Shown here piece after piece: positions 32,557 through 40,383 of a stretch of DNA of 43,508 nt. The notes under the pieces are model-generated. The model ran no database searches, had not been told where the DNA came from, and saw nothing but the letters and a program-made list of their open reading frames with translations. The stretch's first letter is position 1. Each line of letters opens with the position of its first letter. Source of the stretch: Pseudomonas kitaguniensis (lineage in GTDB: Bacteria > Pseudomonadota > Gammaproteobacteria > Pseudomonadales > Pseudomonadaceae); assembly GCF_009296165.1 (NCBI RefSeq), contig NZ_VUAZ01000020.1:1-43508 (forward strand). The letters are read 5' to 3'. Made by a program: the position numbers and the translations under genes.

Positions 32557-32594
32557 ATAAAAGATATTGTTCGGGAATAAAAAATCTAGGTATT
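32555..32594. promoter_or_regulatory. Direct repeat upstream of the MetQ-like gene
   Basis: GAATAAAA begins at 32555 and again at 32575, exactly 20 bases (two helical turns) apart; the first copy overlaps the stop codon of the preceding gene. The second is GGAATAAAAAA, matched on the other strand upstream of the hydrolase. It is likely a site for an activator such as CysB (inference). Confidence 0.45.
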
Positions 32595-32680
32595 GTCCAC
32601 CGCATGCCGCGATAGCACTTCGCTGGCACACCACAAAAACGGTCGTCAGAGACGCCCCGGAATTTCGATAAGGACACTGC

Positions 32681-33463
32681 ATGAAAAAGGTTCTGTTGTT
32701 TACCGCACTGGCGGCTGCCCTGACTGCCAGCTTCGCCCAGGCCAATGAGAAACTGGTCGTGGCCGCGACCCCGATCCCGCACGCCGAGATCCTTGAGCTG
32801 GTCAAACCGACCCTGGCCAAAGAAGGCGTGGACCTTGAGATCAAAGTATTCACCGACTACGTGCAGCCTAACGTGCAAGTTGCCGAGAAGCGTCTGGACG
32901 CCAACTACTTCCAGACCCTGCCGTACCTGAAAAACTTCAACGAAGGCAAAGGCACCAACCTGGTCACCGTGATCGGCGTGCACGTTGAACCCTTCGGCGG
33001 CTACTCGAAGAAAATCAAGAAAATCGAAGATTTGAAAGATGGCGCCACCGTCGCCATTCCGAACGAAGGCTCCAACAGTGGCCGCGCGCTGTTGCTGCTG
33101 CAAAAGAATGGTCTGATTACCCTGAAAGACCCGACCAATGCCTTGGCCACGCCAAAAGACATCGCCAGCAACCCGAAGAACCTGAAATTCAAAGAGCTGG
33201 AATCGGCCCTGCTGCCGCGCGTACTCGACCAGGTTGACCTGGACCTGATCAACACCAACTACGCGCTGGAAGCTGGCTTGAACCCAGCGAAAGACGCGCT
33301 GATCATCGAAGACGCCAAGTCGCCGTACGTCAACTTCCTGGTGGCTCGCCCGGACAACAAAGACAGCGACGCGATCCAGAAGCTGGCCAAGGCGCTGACC
33401 AGCCCGGAAGTCAAAGCCTTCATCGATGCGAAGTACAAAGGCGCGGTAGTGCCTGCGTTCTGA
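32681..33463 (+). CDS. MetQ/NlpA-family periplasmic binding protein
   Basis: A 260-residue binding protein of the methionine ABC transporter class. The signal peptide (LFTALAAALTASFAQANEKL) has an AQA cleavage site and no lipobox cysteine. It is therefore a soluble periplasmic protein, unlike lipoprotein MetQ of E. coli. Family marks are LVVAATPIPHAEILELVKP, RLDANYFQTLPYLKNFNE, IPNEGSNSGRALLLLQ and INTNYALEAGLNP. The matching metN ATPase and metI permease are not next to it; the ABC genes 380 bases downstream are of the polar amino acid class. It may serve a transporter encoded elsewhere and bind methionine or a related sulfur compound. GATAAGGA precedes the ATG. Confidence 0.88.
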   Translation: MKKVLLFTALAAALTASFAQANEKLVVAATPIPHAEILELVKPTLAKEGVDLEIKVFTDYVQPNVQVAEKRLDANYFQTLPYLKNFNEGKGTNLVTVIGVHVEPFGGYSKKIKKIEDLKDGATVAIPNEGSNSGRALLLLQKNGLITLKDPTNALATPKDIASNPKNLKFKELESALLPRVLDQVDLDLINTNYALEAGLNPAKDALIIEDAKSPYVNFLVARPDNKDSDAIQKLAKALTSPEVKAFIDAKYKGAVVPAF

Positions 33464-33491
33464 TGTAACTCAAAACCCCCTTCAAGGTTTG

Positions 33492-33526
33492 AACGCCGAC
33501 GGCTAACACAGCGTCGGCGTTTTTTT
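33492..33526 (+). terminator. Terminator of the MetQ-like gene
   Basis: AACGCCGAC (33492-33500) pairs with GTCGGCGTT (33513-33521), followed by a run of T residues. Confidence 0.92.
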
Positions 33527-33550
33527 ATGCCAGCATCAAAAACACTTTTT

Positions 33551-33637
33551 TGTGGGAGCGGGCTTGCTCGCGATGCAGGCACCTCGGACCCTCAGGTACA
33601 CCGAGTTGATGCCATCGCGAGCAAGCCCGCTCCCACA
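33551..33637. repeat. REP doublet (REPIN)
   Basis: TGTGGGAGCGGGCTTGCTCG at the left end and its inverted copy at the right end enclose a short spacer. The spacer itself (GGCACCTCGGACC...) closely resembles that of the copy at 8975-9059, showing recent duplication of a whole unit rather than of single arms. Confidence 0.92.
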
Positions 33638-33838
33638 GTTGACTGTGTTCTGCTTGGGAGATGGGTCGGCTGTCACCAAACGGGTGGGGCAAGGGCGTTA
33701 TCTGTTTGGGTGATATGAATATGCTTTTTGGGTATTTAAATTTTACTTTTTATACCTTTAAAGTTCGCGCTACCCGGCGTTACCCACGCCGGTTCGTATT
33801 GCGCTCGCTGCATACCCTTGCGGCGTCATGGACCCCAG

Positions 33839-34504
33839 ATGACCTTCGATTTCGCATTTATCCTCAGCACCTTGCCGGCGTTTCTCAACGCCGTGGGGGT
33901 GACGCTGCAAGTCGGCTTGATCGCCATTGCCACCTCCTTGCTGGTGGCGCTGATCAACGCGGCGCTGCTGGTGTTTCGCACGCCGTACCTGTCGCGCCTG
34001 GTGGCGGTGTACGTGGAGCTGGCGCGGAACACGCCGTTGCTGATCCAACTGTTCTTCGTGTATTTCGCCTTGCCGGCGCTGGGTTTCAATATTTCCGGCT
34101 TCTGGGCGGCGATCATCACCCTGACGTTTCTTGGCGGTGCTTACCTTACCGAAGTGCTGCGCGCAGGTGTGGAGGCGGTGCCGCTGGCGCAGATCGAGTC
34201 GGGCAAGTCCATCGGCTTGTCTGACTGGCAACTGCTGCGTTACGTGATTCTGCCCCAGGCCGGCATCCTCAGCCTGCCGGCACTGTTTGCCAATTTCATC
34301 TTTCTGCTCAAGGAGACCACCGTGGTTTCCGCCGTGGCGGTGCCGGAGATTCTCTACACCACCAAGAGCTACATCGCGCTCTACTACAAAACTTACGAAA
34401 TGCTCGCCGTGCTGACGCTGATTTGCGTGCTGTTGTTCTTGCCGCTGTCGCTGCTGCTCAGCCGCCTGGAAAGGAGGCTCCAGCATGGCCAGTTCGGGTC
34501 TTGA
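33839..34504 (+). CDS. Polar amino acid ABC transporter permease (first)
   Basis: A 221-residue inner membrane permease of the HisM/GlnP family with about five membrane segments. The conserved ELARNTPLLIQLFFVYFALP and the EAA loop EAVPLAQIESGKSIGLSDWQLLRYVILPQA (about residues 113-142) are present. It should pair with the next gene product as the membrane pore. The ATG at 33839 begins the natural MTFDFAF start; a frame open further upstream adds an unlikely basic leader. An AT-rich promoter-like stretch with GGTAT/ATACC inverted ends lies at about 33730-33757. It overlaps the second permease gene by 20 bases. Confidence 0.88.
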   Translation: MTFDFAFILSTLPAFLNAVGVTLQVGLIAIATSLLVALINAALLVFRTPYLSRLVAVYVELARNTPLLIQLFFVYFALPALGFNISGFWAAIITLTFLGGAYLTEVLRAGVEAVPLAQIESGKSIGLSDWQLLRYVILPQAGILSLPALFANFIFLLKETTVVSAVAVPEILYTTKSYIALYYKTYEMLAVLTLICVLLFLPLSLLLSRLERRLQHGQFGS

Positions 34505-35144
34505 ATTGTTGTGGGTGTCGTTGCCGCAACTGGGCAAGGGCGCTGCGCAAACCCTGTCTATTTCGTTTTTGAGCATCGCTTTCAGCACGCTCGGTGGCGT
34601 GCTGTATGGCGTGCTGCGCACCTTGAATAACAGGCTGATCAACACCGTATTGCGTGTCTACCTGGAGCTGTTCCGGGCGATTCCAGTGCTGGTGTGGTTG
34701 TACTTGCTGTTTTTCGGCCTGCCGATTTTCTTCGGCCTGAGCATTCCGAGTTTCTGGTGCGCAGTGCTGGTGTTGTCGTTGTGGGGCGCCAGCGAGGTGG
34801 GCGAAGTGGTGCGCGGCGCCTTGCATTCGCTGCCGCGTGGCCAGCGTGAAGCCGGGTTGTCGATCGGCTTGTCGGGCCCGCAGCTGTACGGCTACGTGTT
34901 GCTGCCCCAAGCCCTGAAACGCATGACGCCGCCGACCATCAACGTCTACACACGCATCATCAAGACCAGCTCGCTGGCGGTGCTGATCGGCGTGGTGGAC
35001 GTGATCAAGGTCGGCCAGCAAATCATCGAGCGCACCTACGAATCAGTGTTGATCTACGGCGCGCTGTTCCTGTTTTTCTTCTTTATTTGCTACCCGTTGT
35101 CGGCCGCCTCCAAGGTGCTGGAACGGCGCTGGGCCCAAGCATGA
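34485..35144 (+). CDS. Polar amino acid ABC transporter permease (second)
   Basis: A 219-residue permease of the same family. It shows ELFRAIPVLVWLYLLFFGLP in place of the RNTP motif of its partner, and the EAA loop RGALHSLPRGQREAGLSIGLSGPQLYGYVLLPQALKRMTPP (in part, about residues 107-147). Its ATG lies inside the end of the first permease gene, next to AAGGAGGC, so translation is coupled. The stop overlaps the ATPase start as ATGA. The substrate cannot be read from the permease. Confidence 0.88.
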   Translation: MASSGLELLWVSLPQLGKGAAQTLSISFLSIAFSTLGGVLYGVLRTLNNRLINTVLRVYLELFRAIPVLVWLYLLFFGLPIFFGLSIPSFWCAVLVLSLWGASEVGEVVRGALHSLPRGQREAGLSIGLSGPQLYGYVLLPQALKRMTPPTINVYTRIIKTSSLAVLIGVVDVIKVGQQIIERTYESVLIYGALFLFFFFICYPLSAASKVLERRWAQA

Positions 35145-35917
35145 GTGCATTGATCGAGTTTCAGGGTTTCAACAAATTCTTCGGCGACCAGCAGGTGCTC
35201 AAGGGCATCGACCTGAGCGTGCAAAGCGGCGAAGTGGTGGTCATCCTCGGCCCCAGCGGTTGCGGCAAAAGCACCTTGCTGCGCTGCCTGAACGGACTGG
35301 AAGTCGCGCACAGCGGGCACCTGCGCTTTGCCGGCAAGGAGCTGTTGGATAAGAGCACCGACTGGCGCCAGGTGCGCCAGGACGTGGGCATGGTGTTCCA
35401 GAGCTATCACCTGTTCCCGCATATGAGCGTGCTCGAGAACATTTTGCTCGGCCCGCTGAAAGTGCAAAAACGCGAGCCTCGCGAAGCCCGTGCCCAAGCG
35501 GAAAAACTCTTGAAGCGCGTCGGCCTCGCCGACAAACGTGACGCCTTCCCGCGTCAGTTGTCCGGCGGGCAACAGCAACGCATCGCGATTGTCCGCTCGT
35601 TGTGCATGAACCCGCAGGTCATGCTGTTCGACGAAGTCACCGCAGCCCTTGACCCGGAGATGGTCAAGGAAGTGCTGGAAGTGATTCAGGGCCTGGCCCG
35701 CGATGGCATGACCTTGCTGATCGTCACGCATGAAATGGCCTTCGCCCGCGCGGTCGCCGACCGCGTGGTGTTTATGGAGGCCGGTCGCATCCTCGAACAA
35801 ACCACCCCCGAAGAATTCTTTACGAACCCGCAAACCGCACGCGCGCAGCAGTTTCTGGAGAAGTTCTCCTTTGTTTCAACACTGCCCAAAAAAACCAAGG
35901 AACTGGAGCTGCCATGA
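35141..35917 (+). CDS. Polar amino acid ABC transporter ATPase
   Basis: A 258-residue ABC ATPase of the GlnQ/HisP class. It has Walker A GPSGCGKST (about residue 36), the Q-loop VFQSYHLFPHMSVLENI (about 85), signature LSGGQQQR (about 141), Walker B VMLFDEVTAALDPEM (about 160) and the H-loop VTHEMAFARAVADR. The start at 35141 overlaps the previous stop (ATGA) and the end overlaps the next gene start in the same way, so the four genes form one tightly coupled operon. Walker B has EVTAALD rather than the commoner EPTSALD, a minor variation of this class. Confidence 0.92.
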   Translation: MSALIEFQGFNKFFGDQQVLKGIDLSVQSGEVVVILGPSGCGKSTLLRCLNGLEVAHSGHLRFAGKELLDKSTDWRQVRQDVGMVFQSYHLFPHMSVLENILLGPLKVQKREPREARAQAEKLLKRVGLADKRDAFPRQLSGGQQQRIAIVRSLCMNPQVMLFDEVTAALDPEMVKEVLEVIQGLARDGMTLLIVTHEMAFARAVADRVVFMEAGRILEQTTPEEFFTNPQTARAQQFLEKFSFVSTLPKKTKELELP

Positions 35918-36765
35918 AAAAATTACTGCTGCCACTGTTTGCCGTCGCCTTACTGGCCGGCTGCGACAAGAAGGCCGAAGAGCCGGTCAAACCTGCCGCC
36001 GCTGTGAGCTACATCGACAAAATCAAAGCGCGCGACAAGCTGATCGTCGGCGTATTCACCGACAAGCCACCGTTCGGCTTTGTAGACGAAGCCGGTCGTT
36101 ACGTTGGTTTTGATACCGACATCGGCCGCCAATTCGCCAAAGACCTGCTCGGCGATGAAAACAAAGTCGAGTTTGTCGCCGTGGAGCCGGCCAGTCGTAT
36201 TCCGTTCCTGCAGAGCGACAAGGTTGACCTGATCCTTGCCAACATGACCGTAACCCCTGAGCGCAAGGAAGCGGTGGACTTCACCAACCCCAACCTGAAA
36301 GTCGCGGTGCAGGCCTTGGTACCGCAAGACAGCTCAGTGAAAAGCCTGGATGACCTGGCCACCCGCACCACCATCGTCACCACCGGCACGACCGCCGACA
36401 TCTGGCTGACCAAGCACCACCCGGACTGGAAACTGCTCAAGTTCGAGAAGAACTCCGAGTCGCTGCAAGCACTGTCGGCGGGGCGGGGCGATGCGTATGC
36501 ACAAGACAACTTGGTGCTGTTCAGCTGGGCCAAGCAGAACCCCGGCTACCGCGTGCTGGAAGAAAAGCTCGGTGATGAAGCGCCGATTGCGCCAGCGGTG
36601 AAAAAGGGCAATATCGAGCTGCGCGACTGGGTGAATGCCGAGTTGGCGAAATTGGGTGAGGAGAAGTTCCTGCTCAAGCTTTACGATCAATATGTGCGCA
36701 AAGAGCTGAGCGACGAGACCAAGCCCGAGAGTGTGATTGTTGAAGGCGGCAAGTGGCAGGGCTGA
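35914..36765 (+). CDS. Amino acid-binding lipoprotein of the ABC transporter
   Basis: A 283-residue substrate-binding protein of the bacterial extracellular family 3. The lipobox LLAGC (Cys17) shows that it is a lipoprotein. Family marks are DKLIVGVFTDKPPFGFVDEAGRYVGFDTDIGRQ, VEPASRIPFLQSDKVDLILANMTVTPERKEAVDFTNPN (in part) and LSAGRGDAYAQDNLVLF near residue 190. The Arg/Asp pattern fits an acidic or polar amino acid ligand such as glutamate, aspartate or cystine, but which one is not settled here. Its ATG overlaps the ATPase stop. Confidence 0.9.
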   Translation: MKKLLLPLFAVALLAGCDKKAEEPVKPAAAVSYIDKIKARDKLIVGVFTDKPPFGFVDEAGRYVGFDTDIGRQFAKDLLGDENKVEFVAVEPASRIPFLQSDKVDLILANMTVTPERKEAVDFTNPNLKVAVQALVPQDSSVKSLDDLATRTTIVTTGTTADIWLTKHHPDWKLLKFEKNSESLQALSAGRGDAYAQDNLVLFSWAKQNPGYRVLEEKLGDEAPIAPAVKKGNIELRDWVNAELAKLGEEKFLLKLYDQYVRKELSDETKPESVIVEGGKWQG

Positions 36766-36782
36766 TTTTGCGCTGACTGTTC

Positions 36783-36866
36783 TACCGCTATCGCTAGCAA
36801 GCCCGCTACCGCCTTTGAGTGTGTTCACAAATCAAAATGTGGGAGCGGGCTTGCTCGCGATGAGGC
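36783..36866. repeat. REP arms in divergent order
   Basis: TACCGCTATCGCTAGCAAGC followed by CCGCTACC forms one arm and TGTGGGAGCGGGCTTGCTCG followed by CGATG the other, with about 28 bases between. The order of arms is the reverse of the copies at 8975 and 33551. It lies between the convergent transporter and ATPase genes and holds no T-run terminator. Confidence 0.8.
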
Positions 36867-36881
36867 CCTTACAGGCGCCAC

Positions 36882-38042
36882 CTACTCAGGCCAATGCCAA
36901 GCCGGCGCATCCAAAATCCCCTGGCCCACAATCCGCGTCTCGCCCATCACCTTCTCCAACACAATCGAATTGCACGCCTCATCCTGCTGCAACGCCGCAA
37001 TCAAGCGGCTGGCATGCGACACCACCCACACTTGGCATTGCCGGGATGCCTGGATAATCAAGCGCGCCAACGCCGGCAGCAAATCCGGGTGCAGGCTGGT
37101 TTCCGGCTCGTTCAGCACCATCATCGTCGGCGGCCGTGGCGTCAGCAGCGCTGCGATCAGCAGCAGGTAACGCAGGGTCCCGTCTGACAGTTCCGCTGCG
37201 GATAACGGGCGCAGCAAACCTTCCTGATAAAACTCAATCGCAAAACGCCCGCCCTGCAGCGGTTGGATGTTCAGGTGCGCCCCCGGAAATGCATCGCTCA
37301 CCGCCCGCTGTAATGCCGCCGGGTCGCCGATTTCGCGGATGGTTTGCAGGGCCGCCGCCAAATCGCGCCCATCGTGATGCAACACCGGCGTGCGCGTGCC
37401 TAATTGTGGTTGGCGGACGGGGGCATCCACATCGCTGCGAAAGTGGTCATAAAAGCGCCAGCCACGAATGCTTTCACGCAGCAGCAATACCTCGGGTGAG
37501 CCACGCAGGCTGCCGACCTGATCGAACAGGCTATGGTAGTTCGGTGTGTGCTGGGCCAATACATCCCAGGTACGGCCTTCGCGCGCCCGAACCATCGGCC
37601 CGGAGCGCTGCACCAGCAGGCTGGCCGGGCGGTAAACGGGACCGGCCCAGATGCATTCTTTTTTCACTTCCGGGTCCAGCGAGAAACACGACTGGCTGGG
37701 TTCGGGCATTCCCAGGGAAATGGCGTAGCTGAAATCTTCCCCCGCAAACCCCAGGCGCAGGCGTTTGACACCGTTGCGCACGATGGGCTCCACCGGCACG
37801 TCGCGGTTGTGCATGCGCCGGCTGATGGTTTCCGGCCCGGCCCAGAAGGTCGAGTCCAGCCCGCCTTCACGCGCCAGGGCATTGATCACCCCGCCCTGAG
37901 CGGTTTCGGCCAGCAGGCGCAGGGCGCGGTACAAGTTGGACTTGCCGCTGCCATTGGGCCCGGTGACCAGATTCAACCGGTCCAGCGGTACCACCAACTT
38001 ATTGATCGAGCGGTAATTGGCCACCGCGAGGGTGTTCAGCAT
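36882..38042 (-). CDS. RecF/OLD-like AAA ATPase (AAA_21 class)
   Basis: A 386-residue ATPase of the SMC/RecF-like superfamily. It begins LNTLAVANYRSINKLVVPLD, then Walker A GPNGSGKSN (about 31-39). The signature-like ELSDGTLRYLLLIAALL (about 285) and Walker B MMVLNEPETSLHPDLLP (about 308) follow, and the late VWVVSHASRLI. Walker B has Asn in the place of the usual Asp (LNEPE); I think this is common in this single-gene family but could not check. There is no TOPRIM or nuclease domain and no nuclease gene next to it, so it is unlikely to be an OLD-type defence system. Its function is unknown. The start at 38042 is the natural LNTL start; the upstream extension is unsupported. Confidence 0.8.
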   Translation of the reverse strand: MLNTLAVANYRSINKLVVPLDRLNLVTGPNGSGKSNLYRALRLLAETAQGGVINALAREGGLDSTFWAGPETISRRMHNRDVPVEPIVRNGVKRLRLGFAGEDFSYAISLGMPEPSQSCFSLDPEVKKECIWAGPVYRPASLLVQRSGPMVRAREGRTWDVLAQHTPNYHSLFDQVGSLRGSPEVLLLRESIRGWRFYDHFRSDVDAPVRQPQLGTRTPVLHHDGRDLAAALQTIREIGDPAALQRAVSDAFPGAHLNIQPLQGGRFAIEFYQEGLLRPLSAAELSDGTLRYLLLIAALLTPRPPTMMVLNEPETSLHPDLLPALARLIIQASRQCQVWVVSHASRLIAALQQDEACNSIVLEKVMGETRIVGQGILDAPAWHWPE

Positions 38043-38212
38043 GGGAGAGTTCGCGATTAGAGGGAGGTTGCATGTTAACCGCGTTGACACAGAGGGTGGA
38101 TGTCGCAAATATCCTGAGTCTCTTGGCGTAGAACGGCTATAACGTGGAACCCTGATCTACGCTCACAGTCGCATACACACTGGCAAGTCGGCATCACGCA
38201 AAAGGAGCCTGC

Positions 38213-39316
38213 ATGGGCGGTCGCACTTCGATATTTTTATTCAGCCTTGGCTTGTTGGCGCTGCTCAGCGGCTGCGGCGAGGAAAAGGCCGAACCCAAGG
38301 CGCATTCGCGGGTATTCGTGCAGACCGTGCAGCCGGTGGATTTCGCCGCAGCCGTGACCTTGACCGGCGATATTCAGGCGCGCGTGCAAACCGACTTGTC
38401 GTTCCGTGTGAGCGGCAAGATTATCCAGCGCATGGTGGATGTGGGCGACCGCGTCACCGCCAGGCAAGTGCTGGCCAAGCTCGACCCCAAAGACTTGCAG
38501 ACTCGCGTCGATTCCGCCCAGGCTCAGGTCGTGGCCGAGCAGGCGCGCGTCAAGCAAACCGCTGCCGCGTTTGTGCGTCAGGAAAAGCTCCTGCCCAAGG
38601 GTTACACCAGCCGTAGCGAATACGACACTGCCCAAGCCACGCTGCGCAGCAGTCAAAGTGCCTTGGCCGCCGCGCAGGCCCAATTGGCCGATGCCCGCGA
38701 ACAACTCGGTTATACCGCGCTGATTGCCGATGCTCCCGGCGTGATTACTGCGCGCCAGGCCGAAGTCGGTCAGGTGGTGCAGGCCACCGTGCCGATTTTC
38801 AGCCTGGCCCGCGATGGCGAGCGCGATGCGGTGTTTAACGTGTATGAATCGCTGTTGATGCAGCCGCCGCCGAACGCGCCGATCACCGTCAGCCTGTTGG
38901 ATAACCCGAGCATCAAGGCGCAGGGCAAAGTTCGCGAAGTCACGCCCGCCGTGGCCGCGAATACCGGCACCGTGCAAGTCAAGATTGCCTTGGCGGCGTT
39001 GCCCGACGGTATGCGGTTGGGTTCGGTGGTCAGCGCCACCGCCAACGGCCCGGCCAAATCGAGTATCGAGCTGCCCTGGTCGGCACTCACCAAAGACCTC
39101 AACGAACCCGCCGTGTGGTTGGTGGACGCCGACGGCAAAGCGCAACTGCATAAAGTCAGCGTGGTGCGTTACCTCACCGGCAAAGTGATTATTGGCGACG
39201 GCCTCAAAGGCGGCGAAAAAGTCGTGGTGGCCGGTGGGCAATTACTGCACCCCGGCATGCTCGTCGAGATCGCCCAGCCGCCGGATCAGGCTCAGGCCCA
39301 AGGAGTGCAGCCATGA
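38213..39316 (+). CDS. triA: RND efflux periplasmic adaptor, first of two (TriA-like)
   Basis: A 367-residue membrane fusion protein. A lipoprotein signal ends at LLSGC (Cys near 21). The barrel-sandwich and hairpin parts follow: LTGDIQARVQTDLSFRVSGK, DVGDRVTARQVLAKLDPKDL, a coiled hairpin (about 95-155) and TALIADAPGVITARQAEVGQ. It links the RND pump to an outer membrane channel. AAAGGAGCC is its ribosome site. Two adaptor genes followed by one pump gene is the layout of P. aeruginosa triABC (triclosan efflux, with OpmH), on which the symbols rest. No local regulator or outer membrane channel gene is seen. The stop overlaps triB as ATGA. Confidence 0.8.
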   Translation: MGGRTSIFLFSLGLLALLSGCGEEKAEPKAHSRVFVQTVQPVDFAAAVTLTGDIQARVQTDLSFRVSGKIIQRMVDVGDRVTARQVLAKLDPKDLQTRVDSAQAQVVAEQARVKQTAAAFVRQEKLLPKGYTSRSEYDTAQATLRSSQSALAAAQAQLADAREQLGYTALIADAPGVITARQAEVGQVVQATVPIFSLARDGERDAVFNVYESLLMQPPPNAPITVSLLDNPSIKAQGKVREVTPAVAANTGTVQVKIALAALPDGMRLGSVVSATANGPAKSSIELPWSALTKDLNEPAVWLVDADGKAQLHKVSVVRYLTGKVIIGDGLKGGEKVVVAGGQLLHPGMLVEIAQPPDQAQAQGVQP

Positions 39317-40383
39317 AGCTCCTGACGGCTGTGATCGCCGCCAGCCTGGTGCTGGTCGCCTGCTCCAAGCAAGAGGCGCCGCCCGAGCCGGTGCGCCCGG
39401 TGCTGTCGATGGAAGTCAAAGCCGAAGACCAGGAAAACCTCGGGCGCTTCGCTGGCACCCTTCAGGCCCGCTACGAGAGCAATCTGGGTTTCCGCGTGCC
39501 TGGCCGTATCGCCCGCCGCGCGGTGGATGTGGGCGCGCAAGTGGAGAAGGGCGCCTTGCTCGCGGTGCTCGACCCAACCGACCAACAAAACCAACTGCGT
39601 TCGGCCCAAGGTGACCTTGCCCGCGTGCAGGCGCAGTTTATCAATGCCCAGGCCAACGCCCGGCGTCAGCAGGAATTGTTCAACCGCGGCGTCGGCGCCC
39701 AAGCCCAGTTGGACGTGGCCCAGACCGACCTGAAAACCACCCAGGCCACCCTCGACCAAGCCAAAGCCTCGGTCAACCAGGCCAAGGACCAACTCAACTA
39801 CGCCGAACTGCGCACCGACCACGCCGGCATCGTCACTGCCTGGAACGCCGAGGCTGGCCAGGTGGTCAGCGCCGGTCAGCAAGTGGTGACCCTGGCGCGC
39901 CCGGACATCAAGGAAGCGGTGATCGACCTGCCCGCCGGCCTCGCCGAGCGCCTGCCCAGCGATGTGGTGTTCAAGGTCGCGGGGCAACTCGACCCGAGCG
40001 TCAACACGACTGCCATCGTGCGCGAAATTGAACCCCAGGCCCAAAGCGCTACGCGCACTCGCCGCGCACGCCTGACGTTGACCGAGACGCCAGCGGCGTT
40101 TCGTTTGGGCACGGCGATCAGCGTGACCTTGAGTTCGGCCATCGCGCCACGCATCGAGGTGCCCCTCAGCGCGTTGCAGGAAGTGGACGGCAAAACGCGT
40201 ATCTGGTTGCTCGACACGCAAAGCCAGACCGTGCAGCCGCGTGACATCAGCGTGATCAGCCGCGACGCCGACAGTGCCCTGCTCAACGGCGGCGTCAAAG
40301 CCGGCGAACGCATCGTCACCGCCGGTGTGAACAGCCTGAAACCCGGGCAAAAAGTCAAAATCGACGAGGGCAGCCCGCGATGA
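39313..40383 (+). CDS. triB: RND efflux periplasmic adaptor, second of two (TriB-like)
   Basis: A 356-residue membrane fusion protein with its own lipobox (SLVLVAC, Cys near 17). The order of parts is the same as in the first adaptor: FAGTLQARYESNLGFRVPGR, DVGAQVEKGALLAVLDPTD, a coiled hairpin (about 95-160) and YAELRTDHAGIVTAWNAEAG. It shares only modest similarity with the first adaptor, so the two are old paralogues and probably form a mixed adaptor ring, as shown for TriA and TriB. Start and stop both overlap the neighbouring genes as ATGA. Confidence 0.8.
   Translation: MKLLTAVIAASLVLVACSKQEAPPEPVRPVLSMEVKAEDQENLGRFAGTLQARYESNLGFRVPGRIARRAVDVGAQVEKGALLAVLDPTDQQNQLRSAQGDLARVQAQFINAQANARRQQELFNRGVGAQAQLDVAQTDLKTTQATLDQAKASVNQAKDQLNYAELRTDHAGIVTAWNAEAGQVVSAGQQVVTLARPDIKEAVIDLPAGLAERLPSDVVFKVAGQLDPSVNTTAIVREIEPQAQSATRTRRARLTLTETPAAFRLGTAISVTLSSAIAPRIEVPLSALQEVDGKTRIWLLDTQSQTVQPRDISVISRDADSALLNGGVKAGERIVTAGVNSLKPGQKVKIDEGSPR

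Noticed and set aside
36882..38042. OLD-family or Gabija-like defence ATPase
   Set aside because: No TOPRIM domain in the protein and no helicase, nuclease or other partner gene beside it; fits a solitary AAA_21 ATPase of the core genome.
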